Notes under the pieces: generated by a model
Told to the model about the DNA's origin: nothing
The model's input: the letters and a program-made list of their open reading frames with translations, nothing else
The model's database searches: none
Part shown: positions 34,287-42,880 of the stretch, in pieces
How positions within the stretch are numbered: the first letter of the stretch is position 1
Layout of the letters: each line of letters begins with the position of its first letter
NCBI RefSeq assembly: GCF_016865365.1
Contig: NZ_AP024469.1
Location: forward strand, 62,001-126,000
DNA: 64,000 nt
Source of the DNA: Geobacter sp. SVR
GTDB lineage: Bacteria > Desulfobacterota > Desulfuromonadia > Geobacterales > Pseudopelobacteraceae
Direction: 5' to 3'
Translations under genes and position numbers: made by a program

Positions 34287-35115
34287 TAGACTTCAGCGCA
34301 ACACAAACTGTATCGACGATAGAGGCGGGGTTGATTCGTTCGAACGTATTCTTGAAAGCCTCGCAGCGAGACCGAAGTATCTTCCAGAGTGGCCTGATAC
34401 TCAAAGAGCAATGCCGAATGAAATCCTTCGTTCGGCACTTTTCAATTGCCGGAACCGTAATCAAGCTCGTCTCTTCATGAAGGACGCAGAAATAGCTGTG
34501 ATCGGAGACGGCCAGGTAATTTATCGTGGTGAGGAACTGCGCCAGGATGATGAACTTGTCTGGTTGCACCTGATGCACCTGGCAAAAAAGACCCATCTTG
34601 GCGATTGCATCGACTTCACCCCCTATTCTTTCATCAAAATGCTTGGCTGGCCCATCAAGGGCCAAAGCTACGACCGACTCCGTGTCTGCTTGAGCAGGAT
34701 GCAGGCTACAGCAATCCGCTTCCAATCAAAACGCCTTGATACCTTCATCAGTGTTTCTCTGATCCTTAAGTTCAGATCCAGAAACGATAACAATGAAAAT
34801 CTGTCTCGATGGGAAGTCTGGGTTGGCGAGGAAATGCGCCTCCTATTTGACGAAGAGTTCCTGACGAGAGTGAACTGGGAAACGAGGCGAGCGCTTCCAG
34901 ACGGCATCGCATCCAAGTTGTTTGGTTACTGGTCAAGTCATCGGAAACCTTTCCCGGTAAAGGCTGAGACTCTCATCAAGCTGTGCGGTTCCGAAATGGA
35001 GCTGAGGCATTTCCGTATCGAATTGAGAAAAGCGCTCGATGTTCTCGTGAAAGTGAGTTTCCTCGAATCCTGGGAGGTCAAGGATGACCTGGTTACCGTC
35101 GCACGGAGGCATTGA
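34276..35115 (+). CDS. TrfA-family plasmid replication initiator
   Basis: The protein has the TrfA pattern: LPEWPDTQRAMPNEILRSAL, FNCRNRNQARLFMKDAEI, GEELRQDDELVWLHLMHLA and a C-terminal winged helix (PDGIASKLFGYWSSH, IKLCGSEMELRHFRIELRKA). TrfA-type proteins bind iterons and open oriV. The start is uncertain: TTG at 34276 has GGGAGGT five bases upstream and is preferred; the frame is open to 34207. Iterons follow directly after the stop. Confidence 0.85.
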   Translation: MQHNRLQRNTNCIDDRGGVDSFERILESLAARPKYLPEWPDTQRAMPNEILRSALFNCRNRNQARLFMKDAEIAVIGDGQVIYRGEELRQDDELVWLHLMHLAKKTHLGDCIDFTPYSFIKMLGWPIKGQSYDRLRVCLSRMQATAIRFQSKRLDTFISVSLILKFRSRNDNNENLSRWEVWVGEEMRLLFDEEFLTRVNWETRRALPDGIASKLFGYWSSHRKPFPVKAETLIKLCGSEMELRHFRIELRKALDVLVKVSFLESWEVKDDLVTVARRH

Positions 35116-35264
35116 CCTATGACTTACCAAGTATTGACTTATGACCGGCGAACTACTGACTTTTGACCGACAAAGTATAGACCTAAGCCCTACAGGTACT
35201 GACTTTTGACCGGCAAACCTATTGACTTTAGACCGGCAGAACTATTGACCTTTGGCCGACAAGC
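35111..35264. repeat. Iterons of the replication origin (about seven tandem copies)
   Basis: Seven direct repeats of 21-23 bp run head to tail with consensus TAyTGACtTttGACCGgCAaa: starts near 35111 (degenerate), 35132, 35154, 35176 (degenerate), 35197, 35220 and 35243. They follow the initiator gene, as in iteron plasmids. Confidence 0.9.
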
Positions 35265-35303
35265 ACATCGGAAATTCGTTTTGCAGCACGCGATGTTACA
35301 GAG

Positions 35304-35312
35304 TTTTCCACA
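35304..35312. other. DnaA box and AT-rich segment of the origin
   Basis: TTTTCCACA matches the DnaA box. It is followed by an AT-rich stretch (35325-35346), a probable melting region. With the iterons it makes a complete-looking oriV. Confidence 0.65.
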
Positions 35313-35377
35313 ACCCCCTAACCTTCTTTTAACCTTTTATAACCATTAGGGGCTGAAAAACATCAAGGAGGACCCCC

Positions 35378-35707
35378 ATGAACTGCCCAGTTCCTGATGA
35401 CGCTGTGACAATTGTCATCGCTTATTTACGTCAGCAAGGACTCACCATTACCCATACCGGAAATGCATACCGCCTGGATGAAGGCCTGCCGAACATCAAT
35501 GTCGTCATCAAGGCATTCCGTGATCAAACCATCAGCATTGCTGAAGACGGTACCATTCATCTTTTTGGCATCTACCTCCCTTCAGGATGGGACACCGTGA
35601 GAATCAGGAGAAAGGTTGAAGATCATCTTCGGAAGATCTCCTCTACAGAGGAAATTATCCGTATCGCTTCATGCTTGGGAGTAAGACTTTCTGAAACCGT
35701 AAAGTGA
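35378..35707 (+). CDS. Hypothetical protein next to the origin (109 aa)
   Basis: The ATG follows AAGGAGG. The product has no recognised domain; it looks mixed alpha/beta with LIVIAYLRQQG-like helical start and VEDHLRKISSTEEIIRIASC near the end. Placed between oriV and a sigma-like gene; a replication or maintenance accessory is possible but not shown. Confidence 0.65.
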   Translation: MNCPVPDDAVTIVIAYLRQQGLTITHTGNAYRLDEGLPNINVVIKAFRDQTISIAEDGTIHLFGIYLPSGWDTVRIRRKVEDHLRKISSTEEIIRIASCLGVRLSETVK

Positions 35708-35794
35708 TCCGGGAACACCCGGTCTCCAGTAGTAGTACGACAACCTAATAGCACAGATTCAATCTGGCACGGCCGGGCACTTCAATGTGCTGGC

Positions 35795-35837
35795 AAAGCC
35801 GGTCTACGGAGAAAACTTCCGTGACCGGCTTTTTTTG
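35795..35837 (+). terminator. Intrinsic terminator
   Basis: AAAGCCGGTC and GACCGGCTTT form a long stem with an inner TACGGA/TTCCGT part, followed by T residues. It separates the origin gene from the next one. Confidence 0.85.
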
Positions 35838-35853
35838 TTTGAGCGGAGGTCAC

Positions 35854-36498
35854 ATGGATTTCTTCAAGGCAATGCAATGGGTGCAGGACAACGAACCCAC
35901 GATCAAGAGCAAGATCAGGCAGTATCGGAAATTCACCCCCTATGAAATGTGCGACTTTCAGCAAGAGGCATACGAGGCTGCATTCGTCGCGGTTCTTCGC
36001 AGTCAGGAGAAGAATATCCCGTTCGAGGCTGCCTTCTGGACCACATTCCGGAACAAGATCAGCGTTCTGACTCCCGACCCTAACTTCACCCATGGGTCCA
36101 ATTCGATTCCTTCGCATATCTGTTATGGCGACATTGAGGCAGTCGAACAGACGATTCACGGGAGTGATGATGGTGCTGACATCGAGGCGATATTCGAGGC
36201 TATTTCCCACCACTTGACGGAAAAGGAAAGGGAAACTCTATCTCTCTCCCTGGGGGTTGCGGATCAAGGGAAACTATCCACATACGAGATCGCTGATCTC
36301 TACGGCTGTTCTGACTTTAATGTCCGAGACACTCTGAAAAGGGCGTTCAGACGAATAAAGCAGCTCGCAGACAACGGAACCATAGTCGTTGACCGCATGA
36401 GGCTCGTGACCCAACAGCACCAGGAAATAATGTCTGGCTGTGTAGCCATTCAGAACTTCACGCCTTTGGGTTTTTCAGCAAGAAGCCCGCCTTCCTGA
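35854..36498 (+). CDS. Sigma-70-like region protein
   Basis: This 214-residue protein has a region-2-like segment (DFQQEAYEAAFVAVLRSQEK) and a C-terminal helix-turn-helix (LTEKERETLSLSLGV, STYEIADLYGCSDFNVRDTL, KRAFRRIKQL) like sigma region 4. It may be an element-encoded sigma factor or a sigma-like regulator that controls tra or par genes. GCGGAGGT precedes the ATG. Confidence 0.65.
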   Translation: MDFFKAMQWVQDNEPTIKSKIRQYRKFTPYEMCDFQQEAYEAAFVAVLRSQEKNIPFEAAFWTTFRNKISVLTPDPNFTHGSNSIPSHICYGDIEAVEQTIHGSDDGADIEAIFEAISHHLTEKERETLSLSLGVADQGKLSTYEIADLYGCSDFNVRDTLKRAFRRIKQLADNGTIVVDRMRLVTQQHQEIMSGCVAIQNFTPLGFSARSPPS

Positions 36499-36553
36499 TT
36501 TAGGATCTTCACGGCAACAGCAGTCGACTATTACAACCTGCAAAGGAGCCATA

Positions 36554-37015
36554 ATGAAACGCAATGAAGCAATCAAGAAGTTCAAGCCTTTATCCCAGAA
36601 GGTGCTCAAGCGCCTTGCTGATGACAGCATCATCGAATTCCCGCTCACGGACAGCCATCAGTTGCTTATTTCTGCTCTCTGTCGAATCTGGACAGACGAA
36701 TGGTACGTTGCCCAGATGAATAAAACTTTCAAACCAGATAAGAGGGCGGTCATGCTGGCTTTCCCCAATTTCGGTAAAATTGAAAGATACATCCTTAGCA
36801 GTTACCTCAATCTCAAACCTGGAGCAAAACTCCCGGCTAGAGAAATGGCTAGTCGCATCCAGCAACACTTCGAGGTCGAGTACCCGCAATTCAAAATCCA
36901 CCGGGTTCGACAGGCGGCATACAATCTTCGCCGTCATTCTCGTTCCGGAAGCCGCAAACATACCTTGATCCAGTTGGCCATGTTGGAGGGTAACCACGAT
37001 AATTTTTGGTCATAA
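36554..37015 (+). CDS. Hypothetical protein (153 aa)
   Basis: This basic protein has AAGGAG before the ATG and no recognised domain. It contains AREMASRIQQHFEVEYPQFK and KIHRVRQAAYNLRRHSRSGS, suggesting a DNA-binding helical end. It lies between the sigma-like gene and another hypothetical gene, so it may belong to the element's regulation. Confidence 0.6.
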   Translation: MKRNEAIKKFKPLSQKVLKRLADDSIIEFPLTDSHQLLISALCRIWTDEWYVAQMNKTFKPDKRAVMLAFPNFGKIERYILSSYLNLKPGAKLPAREMASRIQQHFEVEYPQFKIHRVRQAAYNLRRHSRSGSRKHTLIQLAMLEGNHDNFWS

Positions 37016-37102
37016 ACATCTGTCAGAGTCGACAACTAAACATATCTATAAGAACTTGTTCTTTTAGATATGTTGTACCTCATCAACGCTAGGAGAATCG
37101 GA

Positions 37103-37699
37103 ATGAGAATAGAAAATCTGGAAGAAAAACTCAACTCGCGAATAGAGGAGGCATTTAACTCCGGTTTGAGCGTTATCGAAATAACCAGGACACTGAACAA
37201 GAGTAGCGCCGAACATATTCATGATCTGCTCAGGGGTGCCGGCCACATTGATACCCTCCCAAAAGAAGGTCTGCGTAGGTCATACGGAATCGATGCCAAA
37301 TGGGAATCCGTTCTGCGGAAGAAAGGCTATTCCTTCCCGCGTTGGTGCATAGGATGGGGGTTTGATCCTGTAAAAGCAGCACGAGAACTGGCACTAGGTG
37401 TACAGGGCGACATTCATGAAGCATTGAAGAGAGACTTTCCTGCCGTTTATGCGCGGATGTTTGGCGAAGATCCGCCGCAGAGGGTCCCAACCACCAGAAT
37501 ACACGATCCACATCCATCAGTAACAATCGTCTGGCATCCCGACCGCAATGCCTATGTTGCCGAGATGATCGGCAATCCTGCGATAAATGCCGGCGGCATC
37601 GATCTGGAGCATGCACTGCAGCGTTTCCAGGTGGCGCTCCGTTATGATGAGCAAATCAAACGACTAGAACTCTTGATCGCTCAGAGACAAAACCAATAA
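37103..37699 (+). CDS. Hypothetical protein (198 aa)
   Basis: The start at 37103 has AGGAGA upstream; the frame is open to 37070. An N-terminal helical part (GLSVIEITRTLNKSSAEHIH) resembles a short HTH-like hairpin. The C-terminal part (VTIVWHPDRNAYVAEMIGNP, LEHALQRFQVALRYDEQ) looks like a small beta-alpha fold. No function can be assigned. Confidence 0.6.
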   Translation: MRIENLEEKLNSRIEEAFNSGLSVIEITRTLNKSSAEHIHDLLRGAGHIDTLPKEGLRRSYGIDAKWESVLRKKGYSFPRWCIGWGFDPVKAARELALGVQGDIHEALKRDFPAVYARMFGEDPPQRVPTTRIHDPHPSVTIVWHPDRNAYVAEMIGNPAINAGGIDLEHALQRFQVALRYDEQIKRLELLIAQRQNQ

Positions 37700-37912
37700 C
37701 GCAACATGGAGACAATAGCTCTCCATGTATTACAAACAGAGACAAGGAACCTTTTGGGGGAATAAATAGGTACCTAAACAGGGTCCATAATCGGAAGGAA
37801 CCTAAATATTCCCCGAAATATTCCCCCAAAACGTCTCCTTCACCTTCCCCCCCGCAAGATTATAGGTGTAGGGGACGTTTTGTTCCCCAAAATATTCTCC
37901 AAGGAGGCAGTC
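37700..37912. other. Repeat-rich leader of the parM operon, possible centromere (parC)
   Basis: This 213-base gap holds an inverted repeat ACATGGAGA/TCTCCATGT (37704-37728) and several copies of AAATATTCCCC-like motifs (for example AAATATTCCCCG, AAATATTCCCCC, AAAATATTCTCC) plus the complementary GGGGGAATA. Repeats directly upstream of an actin-like parM fit a ParR-bound centromere. Confidence 0.5.
37841..37866 (+). promoter_or_regulatory. C-tract motif shared with the tra operon leader
   Basis: CACCTTCCCCCCC followed by two bases, then AAGAT and AT, occurs here and again at 41111-41135. Both are the leaders of large gene groups (par and tra). Confidence 0.45.
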
Positions 37913-38794
37913 ATGAGTGTGCTGGTTTGTGATCTGGGTTTTTCGTCAGCAAAGTGGATGTATGAGGATCGTAAGGGGAGAATTATTTCCGCATTCAGAT
38001 ATGACGGAGATAATTTGATGGTGGGAGAAGAAGCACTTCTGTCATCGGGTTCGTCCTACCTGAAAACGATGGAAGAGCTTGTGAGGTTCTATCCAGAGTT
38101 TGTTGGCCACTGCTTCAAGGCAGCCAAGGCTGAAGGGACGGTCACACTCGCGGTTGGTCTGCCATTTTCCTATTGGCAGGATCAAAACAAACCTGGCGGA
38201 GCGGTTCCGGCCTTAGCAAAGGCATTGTCTGGAGCACTCGTCACTGATGTCGCCATATTCCCGCAAGGTCTCGGTGGACTCAGGGATTACTTGGACAATG
38301 TCGAGGAACGGCCAGATGGAAACGTCTTGGGAATAGACATCGGATTCAACACGATTATCTTTACGCTCTTTTCTCCTCAGAAAAGACAGATCATCTACGG
38401 CAAGACCCTCAACAAACGGGGTGTTCACCAAATGGCAACCAGCTATCTGCTGCCACGCATCAAGGACCTGGCACCTTCCGGCACTTTCACCCCGGTAGAA
38501 ATAGCTTTCCTGATCGAGAAAGGCTATCTGCAATACGGTTTCGAGCGACACGACGTCAGGAAAGAAATCAATGATGCCGGCGTTGCCTACATCGAGCACA
38601 TCCTCCGGGATGTCCAGGGAGAACTGCAGGCACACGTTGGAATGCATGCCGACTTCGACAGGGTATTGCTGTTTGGTGGTGGTGCCGCACTGCTCAAAGA
38701 TGGCTTCCCAGCAAAGAATATCGAGGTAATCGTCATGCCGGTTCCGGAATTTGCGAATGCCCGCGGATTCCGATCGCTTGCAGGCGGAATGTGA
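37913..38794 (+). CDS. Actin-like plasmid partition ATPase (ParM/StbA type)
   Basis: This 293-residue protein has actin-fold motifs: phosphate 1 VCDLGFSSAKW at the start, phosphate 2 LGIDIGFNTI with Asp142, and the adenosine motif LLFGGGAALL near the end. ParM-type filaments push plasmid copies apart. AAGGAGG lies upstream of the ATG at 37913. The next gene ends the pair as a small DNA-binding protein. Presence in an integrative element implies a replicating circular stage. Confidence 0.85.
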   Translation: MSVLVCDLGFSSAKWMYEDRKGRIISAFRYDGDNLMVGEEALLSSGSSYLKTMEELVRFYPEFVGHCFKAAKAEGTVTLAVGLPFSYWQDQNKPGGAVPALAKALSGALVTDVAIFPQGLGGLRDYLDNVEERPDGNVLGIDIGFNTIIFTLFSPQKRQIIYGKTLNKRGVHQMATSYLLPRIKDLAPSGTFTPVEIAFLIEKGYLQYGFERHDVRKEINDAGVAYIEHILRDVQGELQAHVGMHADFDRVLLFGGGAALLKDGFPAKNIEVIVMPVPEFANARGFRSLAGGM

Positions 38795-38803
38795 GCGTGA
38801 GTC

Positions 38804-39121
38804 ATGGCCCAGTTCACGCTCAAGATCAAAACCTATGATCCCGACATCGTCAATGCTTTCGCACGCCTCCGTAAAAGTCGGAAGCAGTCAGCATACACTC
38901 ACGAAGCACTCAAATACTTTCTTGCATCAGAGCAAGGGATGCAGGTCATGGATCTCATGTCCCGCGAAACTCCGCCAACACGTACCAAACCCCAGATAGC
39001 CACGGAGCAGCCAAGAGAAATGCTGCCAAAACCGGCAGCGATAGTAGAAAGGCATATCATCCCATCAGGGGAAGTTACGGATGACTATTGTTCCTCGGTC
39101 CTTGGTAAAATACTGGAATGA
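38804..39121 (+). CDS. ParR/StbB-like adaptor (candidate)
   Basis: This 105-residue protein follows parM by nine bases. Its start FTLKIKTYDPDIVNAFARLR and helices after it look like a ribbon-helix-helix domain; the rest is a flexible Pro-rich tail, as in ParR proteins that bind the centromere and cap the filament. Assignment rests mostly on position. Confidence 0.6.
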   Translation: MAQFTLKIKTYDPDIVNAFARLRKSRKQSAYTHEALKYFLASEQGMQVMDLMSRETPPTRTKPQIATEQPREMLPKPAAIVERHIIPSGEVTDDYCSSVLGKILE

Positions 39122-39183
39122 CTTCTGGCTTCATTTGGATAGATATTGAGTCATGGTGAGTCAACAGCTAAACAGAAATTCTA

Positions 39184-39246
39184 TTGACGTCTTTTTATGT
39201 TTTGGCTATTATCGTAATCACGAAGTTATTACATGACTACGATAAT
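39184..39246 (+). promoter_or_regulatory. hipBA promoter with operator
   Basis: TTGACG (39184-39189) and TATTAT (39207-39212) are 17 bases apart. ATTATCGTA (39208-39216) over the -10 box and TACGATAAT (39238-39246) form an inverted repeat, a likely HipB operator pair. Confidence 0.7.
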
Positions 39247-39262
39247 ACTCAATTGGTGATCT

Positions 39263-39601
39263 ATGGCGTCTCCAGTAAACCGCACATATCTCCGCCAGAC
39301 CCGGGATGCAGCAGAGCTGTTGGGCAAACTCATCCGGCTCGGCAGGAAAGAACGTAAGATGACCGAGGAAGACCTGTCTGGCCGGGCCGGGATTTCCAGA
39401 AGGACTTTGCAGAAGATCGAGCGTGGCGACCCGAAGTGTGAGATCGGCCTGGTGTTTGAGGTAGCCAACCTGGTTGGGGTAAACCTATTTGGGGATGAAG
39501 GGAACGCGAATATCTCCAGAAATATAAGCCGGGTTGACGATAAGCTGGCTCTTCTGCCCCAGCTGGTTCGCAGCTCTATGAAGGTAAACGATGAATTCTG
39601 A
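39263..39601 (+). CDS. hipB: HipB-like antitoxin/repressor
   Basis: This 112-residue protein has an XRE helix-turn-helix (LIRLGRKERKMTEEDLSGRA, GISRRTLQKIERGD). It overlaps hipA by 11 bases. It should bind HipA and repress the operon through the flanking inverted repeat. Confidence 0.85.
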   Translation: MASPVNRTYLRQTRDAAELLGKLIRLGRKERKMTEEDLSGRAGISRRTLQKIERGDPKCEIGLVFEVANLVGVNLFGDEGNANISRNISRVDDKLALLPQLVRSSMKVNDEF

Positions 39602-40883
39602 TTACAAAGAAATATATGTCTGGATCTGGCTCCCTGGAGAGATAGATCCGGTGGTGGCCGGAATGCTTACGACCGTAGGGACGACATATGTCTTCAACTA
39701 CGGTAAAAGCTATCTGCAGCGCGACAATGCTATTTCTATTTACGACGCTGAACTTCCCCTGCGTCAGGGGCTACTCCCTCTCCTATCTGGGCTTTCCATC
39801 CCGGGGTGTTTACGGGACGCTGCTCCTGATGCCTGGGGACGCAGGGTAATACTCAACAAGAAGTTCGGAAATAAAGCGTCTGGAATCGACCCGGCAGCAC
39901 TCGATGAACTCAGTTACCTTATTGAGTCCGGGTCCGAGCGGATAGGCGCCCTTGATTTCCAGTTATCGCCTACGCAGTACGAGCCGCGATATGCCTCCGG
40001 AGCCCCCATTGAAGAACTGATTGAGGCGACCGAGCGTGTCGAGAAGGGAATTCCGCTAACTCCAGAGCTTGCACAGGCCCTTCAGCATGGAACCTCTATC
40101 GGTGGAGCACGACCCAAGGCCCTCATTGAAAGTGATTCCCGGAAATTCATAGCGAAATTTTCCACTTCCACCGACCTCTACTCCGTCGTCAAAGCAGAGT
40201 ATGTCGCAATGAGACTAGCTGCCATGGCTGGCATTGATGTGGCGCCGGTCTCTCTGGAACGTGCCGCCGGCAAGGATGTGCTGCTTGTCGATCGTTTTGA
40301 TCGGAAGGCAACGGCCAATGGGTGGCAGCGCAAGAGCCTTGTTTCGGCTCTGACGATGTTGACTCTGGATGAGATGATGGCCCGTTACGCAAGCTATGAA
40401 ACGTTGGCTGAAATTATCCGGAGTAAATTCACAAATGCTCCCGGAACATTGCGCGAACTGTTTTCCCGTATCGTGTTCAATATTCTGGTTGGCAATACTG
40501 ACGACCATGCCCGCAACCATGCAGCTTTCTGGGACGGACAGATGCTGACGTTAACCCCGGCATACGATATCTGCCCACAGGCTCGCCATGGGCAGATCGC
40601 CACTCAAGCAATGCTGGTTATGGGAGACGACCGTTCAAGTCGGATAACCACATGCATTGCTGCCGCTCCGCAATTTCTTCTCACCGAAGATGAGGCCGTC
40701 GACATTATCGCTAAACAGATAACGTGCATCGAGCAGAATTGGTCGACTGTCTGTGACGATGCATCGTTAAGCGAAGTTGATCGAAATTTGATGTGGGGAA
40801 ATCAGATATTGAATCCATATGTTTTCGAGGGGTTGGAACCAGGGCCCCTAAAAGATCTCGCTAGACGGCACCAGCGAGGATGA
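39591..40883 (+). CDS. hipA: HipA-like Ser/Thr kinase toxin
   Basis: This 430-residue protein has the HipA N-domain, the P-loop GTSIGGARPKA and the catalytic NILVGNTDDHARNHAAF followed by LTPAYDICP. HipA kinases phosphorylate a tRNA synthetase and stop growth. All catalytic motifs seem present. As part of the element it probably serves addiction or stabilisation. Confidence 0.93.
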   Translation: MNSDYKEIYVWIWLPGEIDPVVAGMLTTVGTTYVFNYGKSYLQRDNAISIYDAELPLRQGLLPLLSGLSIPGCLRDAAPDAWGRRVILNKKFGNKASGIDPAALDELSYLIESGSERIGALDFQLSPTQYEPRYASGAPIEELIEATERVEKGIPLTPELAQALQHGTSIGGARPKALIESDSRKFIAKFSTSTDLYSVVKAEYVAMRLAAMAGIDVAPVSLERAAGKDVLLVDRFDRKATANGWQRKSLVSALTMLTLDEMMARYASYETLAEIIRSKFTNAPGTLRELFSRIVFNILVGNTDDHARNHAAFWDGQMLTLTPAYDICPQARHGQIATQAMLVMGDDRSSRITTCIAAAPQFLLTEDEAVDIIAKQITCIEQNWSTVCDDASLSEVDRNLMWGNQILNPYVFEGLEPGPLKDLARRHQRG

Positions 40884-40888
40884 GACTG

Positions 40889-40926
40889 AAAGCCGCGGAC
40901 TTCTTCTGGAGTTTGCGGCTTTTTTT
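40889..40926 (+). terminator. Intrinsic terminator after hipA
   Basis: AAAGCCGC and GCGGCTTT form a stem followed by seven T. It isolates hipBA from the tra operon. Confidence 0.85.
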
Positions 40927-41110
40927 ATAAATACCCCCTTCCTTCTGTAACCCAATCCTTTTCCAGAACTCCTCATATTTGAACAATTCACGCTACTCGT
41001 TTTCTCGCCACAGCAGGAAACTGCAAGTGTATGGTCGATGCCGCCAGTGCGTGGCCTATCTTAAGAATTTTCCTACCTCGTCAAAGAGGAATTCGCAAAG
41101 ACCACCCTCG

Positions 41111-41135
41111 CACCTTCCCCCCCAGAAGATAATCA
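41111..41135 (+). promoter_or_regulatory. C-tract motif in the tra operon leader
   Basis: CACCTTCCCCCCC-N2-AAGAT-N-AT matches the motif at 37841. It lies 29 bases before the first gene of the transfer operon. Confidence 0.45.
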
Positions 41136-41163
41136 ATATGAAGATCAAATTTCCGGAGGACAC

Positions 41164-41769
41164 ATGCTGGCAAAGTTCATGACCACTGCGTCGCTCGTTT
41201 TTCTCGTTCCACTGTCAAGCTTCGCTTCCGATATACGCCAACGACCGTTCGCGTATTCCTTTGATGCAGCATCAGCCCAGAGTGGAGACACTTTTGTTGT
41301 CTGTTCAAATTGCCCGGACAGCAAGCTGACCATCCTCCCTGCCATTACCAAGCTTGCAGTGAGAATAAGCGACTCCATGCCAATACAGCTGCCTACTACT
41401 CAATCTGAGGTTGTAGCCGTTGTACCCAGAAATGAGCAGCCTGAAATCAAGGGGTTACTCGGGACAGTTCACTTTCAGTTCGACAGTTCCAGGCTTTCCC
41501 AATTTGAACAGGGCAATCTGGAAAAGCTATCAAGGGATATTCCCGCAGGTAATGCCGTCAATGTAACCGGATACACCTGCACAATCGGTACGGATGATTA
41601 CAACAAGAAACTGTCCTTCAGAAGAGCAGAGGCCGTCGCCACGGCACTGAAGGCCAAGGGGGTGAATATCAGCACTATCGAAGGCAGAGGCAAATGCTGC
41701 CCTGCCTCGCAGGACAAGCAACAGAACAGAAGAGTAGAAATCATCGGATTACAAAAGGAGGGAATGTGA
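41164..41769 (+). CDS. OmpA-like periplasmic or outer-membrane protein
   Basis: This 201-residue protein has a signal peptide and a C-terminal OmpA domain (VHFQFDSSRLSQFEQGNLEK, LSFRRAEAVATALKAKGVN, QNRRVEIIG). The middle has a Cys pair (CSNC). It opens the transfer operon and probably anchors the transfer apparatus to peptidoglycan. GGAGGA precedes the ATG. Its stop overlaps the next gene. Confidence 0.8.
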   Translation: MLAKFMTTASLVFLVPLSSFASDIRQRPFAYSFDAASAQSGDTFVVCSNCPDSKLTILPAITKLAVRISDSMPIQLPTTQSEVVAVVPRNEQPEIKGLLGTVHFQFDSSRLSQFEQGNLEKLSRDIPAGNAVNVTGYTCTIGTDDYNKKLSFRRAEAVATALKAKGVNISTIEGRGKCCPASQDKQQNRRVEIIGLQKEGM

Positions 41770-42518
41770 AGATCGCAAATAACAAGAAACTTATGGTCGG
41801 CGGGCTGATGATGTTCATCGTGACTGCGGCGGGTTTCTCTATGGCTAACGACAATCTGAGAATGGAGAAAGAGACCCTGATGAAGACCTTTCCAAACATG
41901 AAATTGGATGGCTTCAGGGAATCGCCGCTCAAAGGCCTATATGAGATCACCGCAGGCGAACAGGTATTTTACTTCAGCCCCGAAGGATACCTCTTTTTTG
42001 GTGAAATCTGGACCAAAGACGGCAAGAACCTGACAGCCGAGATGCGGGAGAAGGTAGTTGCAGAACGAATCAACAGCCTCCCCCTGGATAAAGCCCTGAA
42101 AATCGGCAATGGCCCGAAAAAGGTTATCGAGTTCACCGACCCTGACTGCCCCTATTGCCGCAAAGTTGACAACTTCCTCTCGAAGCGAACTGACGTGACC
42201 CGTTACGTCTATTTCGTCCCACTACGTAGGATACATCCCGACGCAGAGAAAAAGGCTCGCTACATCCTGTCGCAATCTGACAGGGACAAGGCATTCCATG
42301 ATGTATTCGAGGGAGTGCTGGACGGAAAGCCAATCTCCATAGCCGAGGGTGCACAGCAACAGCAACTGGAGGAGATGGAGAAAATTGCCGCTGGGCTTGG
42401 CGTACGTGGAACACCGGCACTCTGGATCGAAGGTGCTCACGTGAATGGTGCAGACATCCAACGGATTACCGGGTTGCTGGACAAGGGAAAGGAGGTGAGC
42501 AAGCCGCAATCACACTGA
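41766..42518 (+). CDS. DsbC/TrbB-like periplasmic disulfide isomerase
   Basis: This 250-residue protein starts at a GTG overlapping the previous stop, with AGGAGGG upstream. It has a signal segment, a DsbC-like dimerisation part and a thioredoxin domain with active-site CPYC (FTDPDCPYCRKVDN) and a cis-Pro loop GTPALW. It would fold the many Cys-rich transfer proteins in this operon (TraN-like, TraU, TrbC). Confidence 0.88.
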   Translation: MKIANNKKLMVGGLMMFIVTAAGFSMANDNLRMEKETLMKTFPNMKLDGFRESPLKGLYEITAGEQVFYFSPEGYLFFGEIWTKDGKNLTAEMREKVVAERINSLPLDKALKIGNGPKKVIEFTDPDCPYCRKVDNFLSKRTDVTRYVYFVPLRRIHPDAEKKARYILSQSDRDKAFHDVFEGVLDGKPISIAEGAQQQQLEEMEKIAAGLGVRGTPALWIEGAHVNGADIQRITGLLDKGKEVSKPQSH

Positions 42519-42572
42519 ATCTATTTCGCAACATCGTCTGACCATCACACCAACAGCTCAAAGGAGAAATGA

Positions 42573-42872
42573 ATGCACAAGCGGAAAATGCTTCTGATGA
42601 CCCTCGTTGCGATGATCGTAACGCTGGCGGCATCCCAGGCCATGGCCCTCGTTGCCCCCGTAGCCGGTTCATTCGGTTTCGAGGCGTACGACTTCTTCAT
42701 CAACAACATCCTCAAGGGACCTTTCGGCGCCATCGCCGGTGTCCTTTCCATCATCGCCGGCGTCGTTGTCATGATCCAGCAGAAGATGGTCCCAGCAGTC
42801 CTCTGCATCCTGGGAGGAGTACTCGTCATCAACTCGGACAAGATCGTCACCTCACTCGGGATGATCATCTAG
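42573..42872 (+). CDS. traA: F-type conjugative pilin (TraA-like)
   Basis: This 99-residue protein has a signal peptide ending ASQAMA and two hydrophobic helices (FGAIAGVLSIIAGVVVMI, VPAVLCILGGVLVI), typical of TraA/VirB2 pilins. AAAGGAG precedes the ATG. It is followed by a strong hairpin and then traL. Confidence 0.82.
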   Translation: MHKRKMLLMTLVAMIVTLAASQAMALVAPVAGSFGFEAYDFFINNILKGPFGAIAGVLSIIAGVVVMIQQKMVPAVLCILGGVLVINSDKIVTSLGMII

Positions 42873-42880
42873 CCACAACC

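Noticed and set aside
35111-35264. CRISPR-like array in the integrative element
   Set aside because: The repeats are contiguous without spacers and adjoin a replication initiator, so they are iterons.
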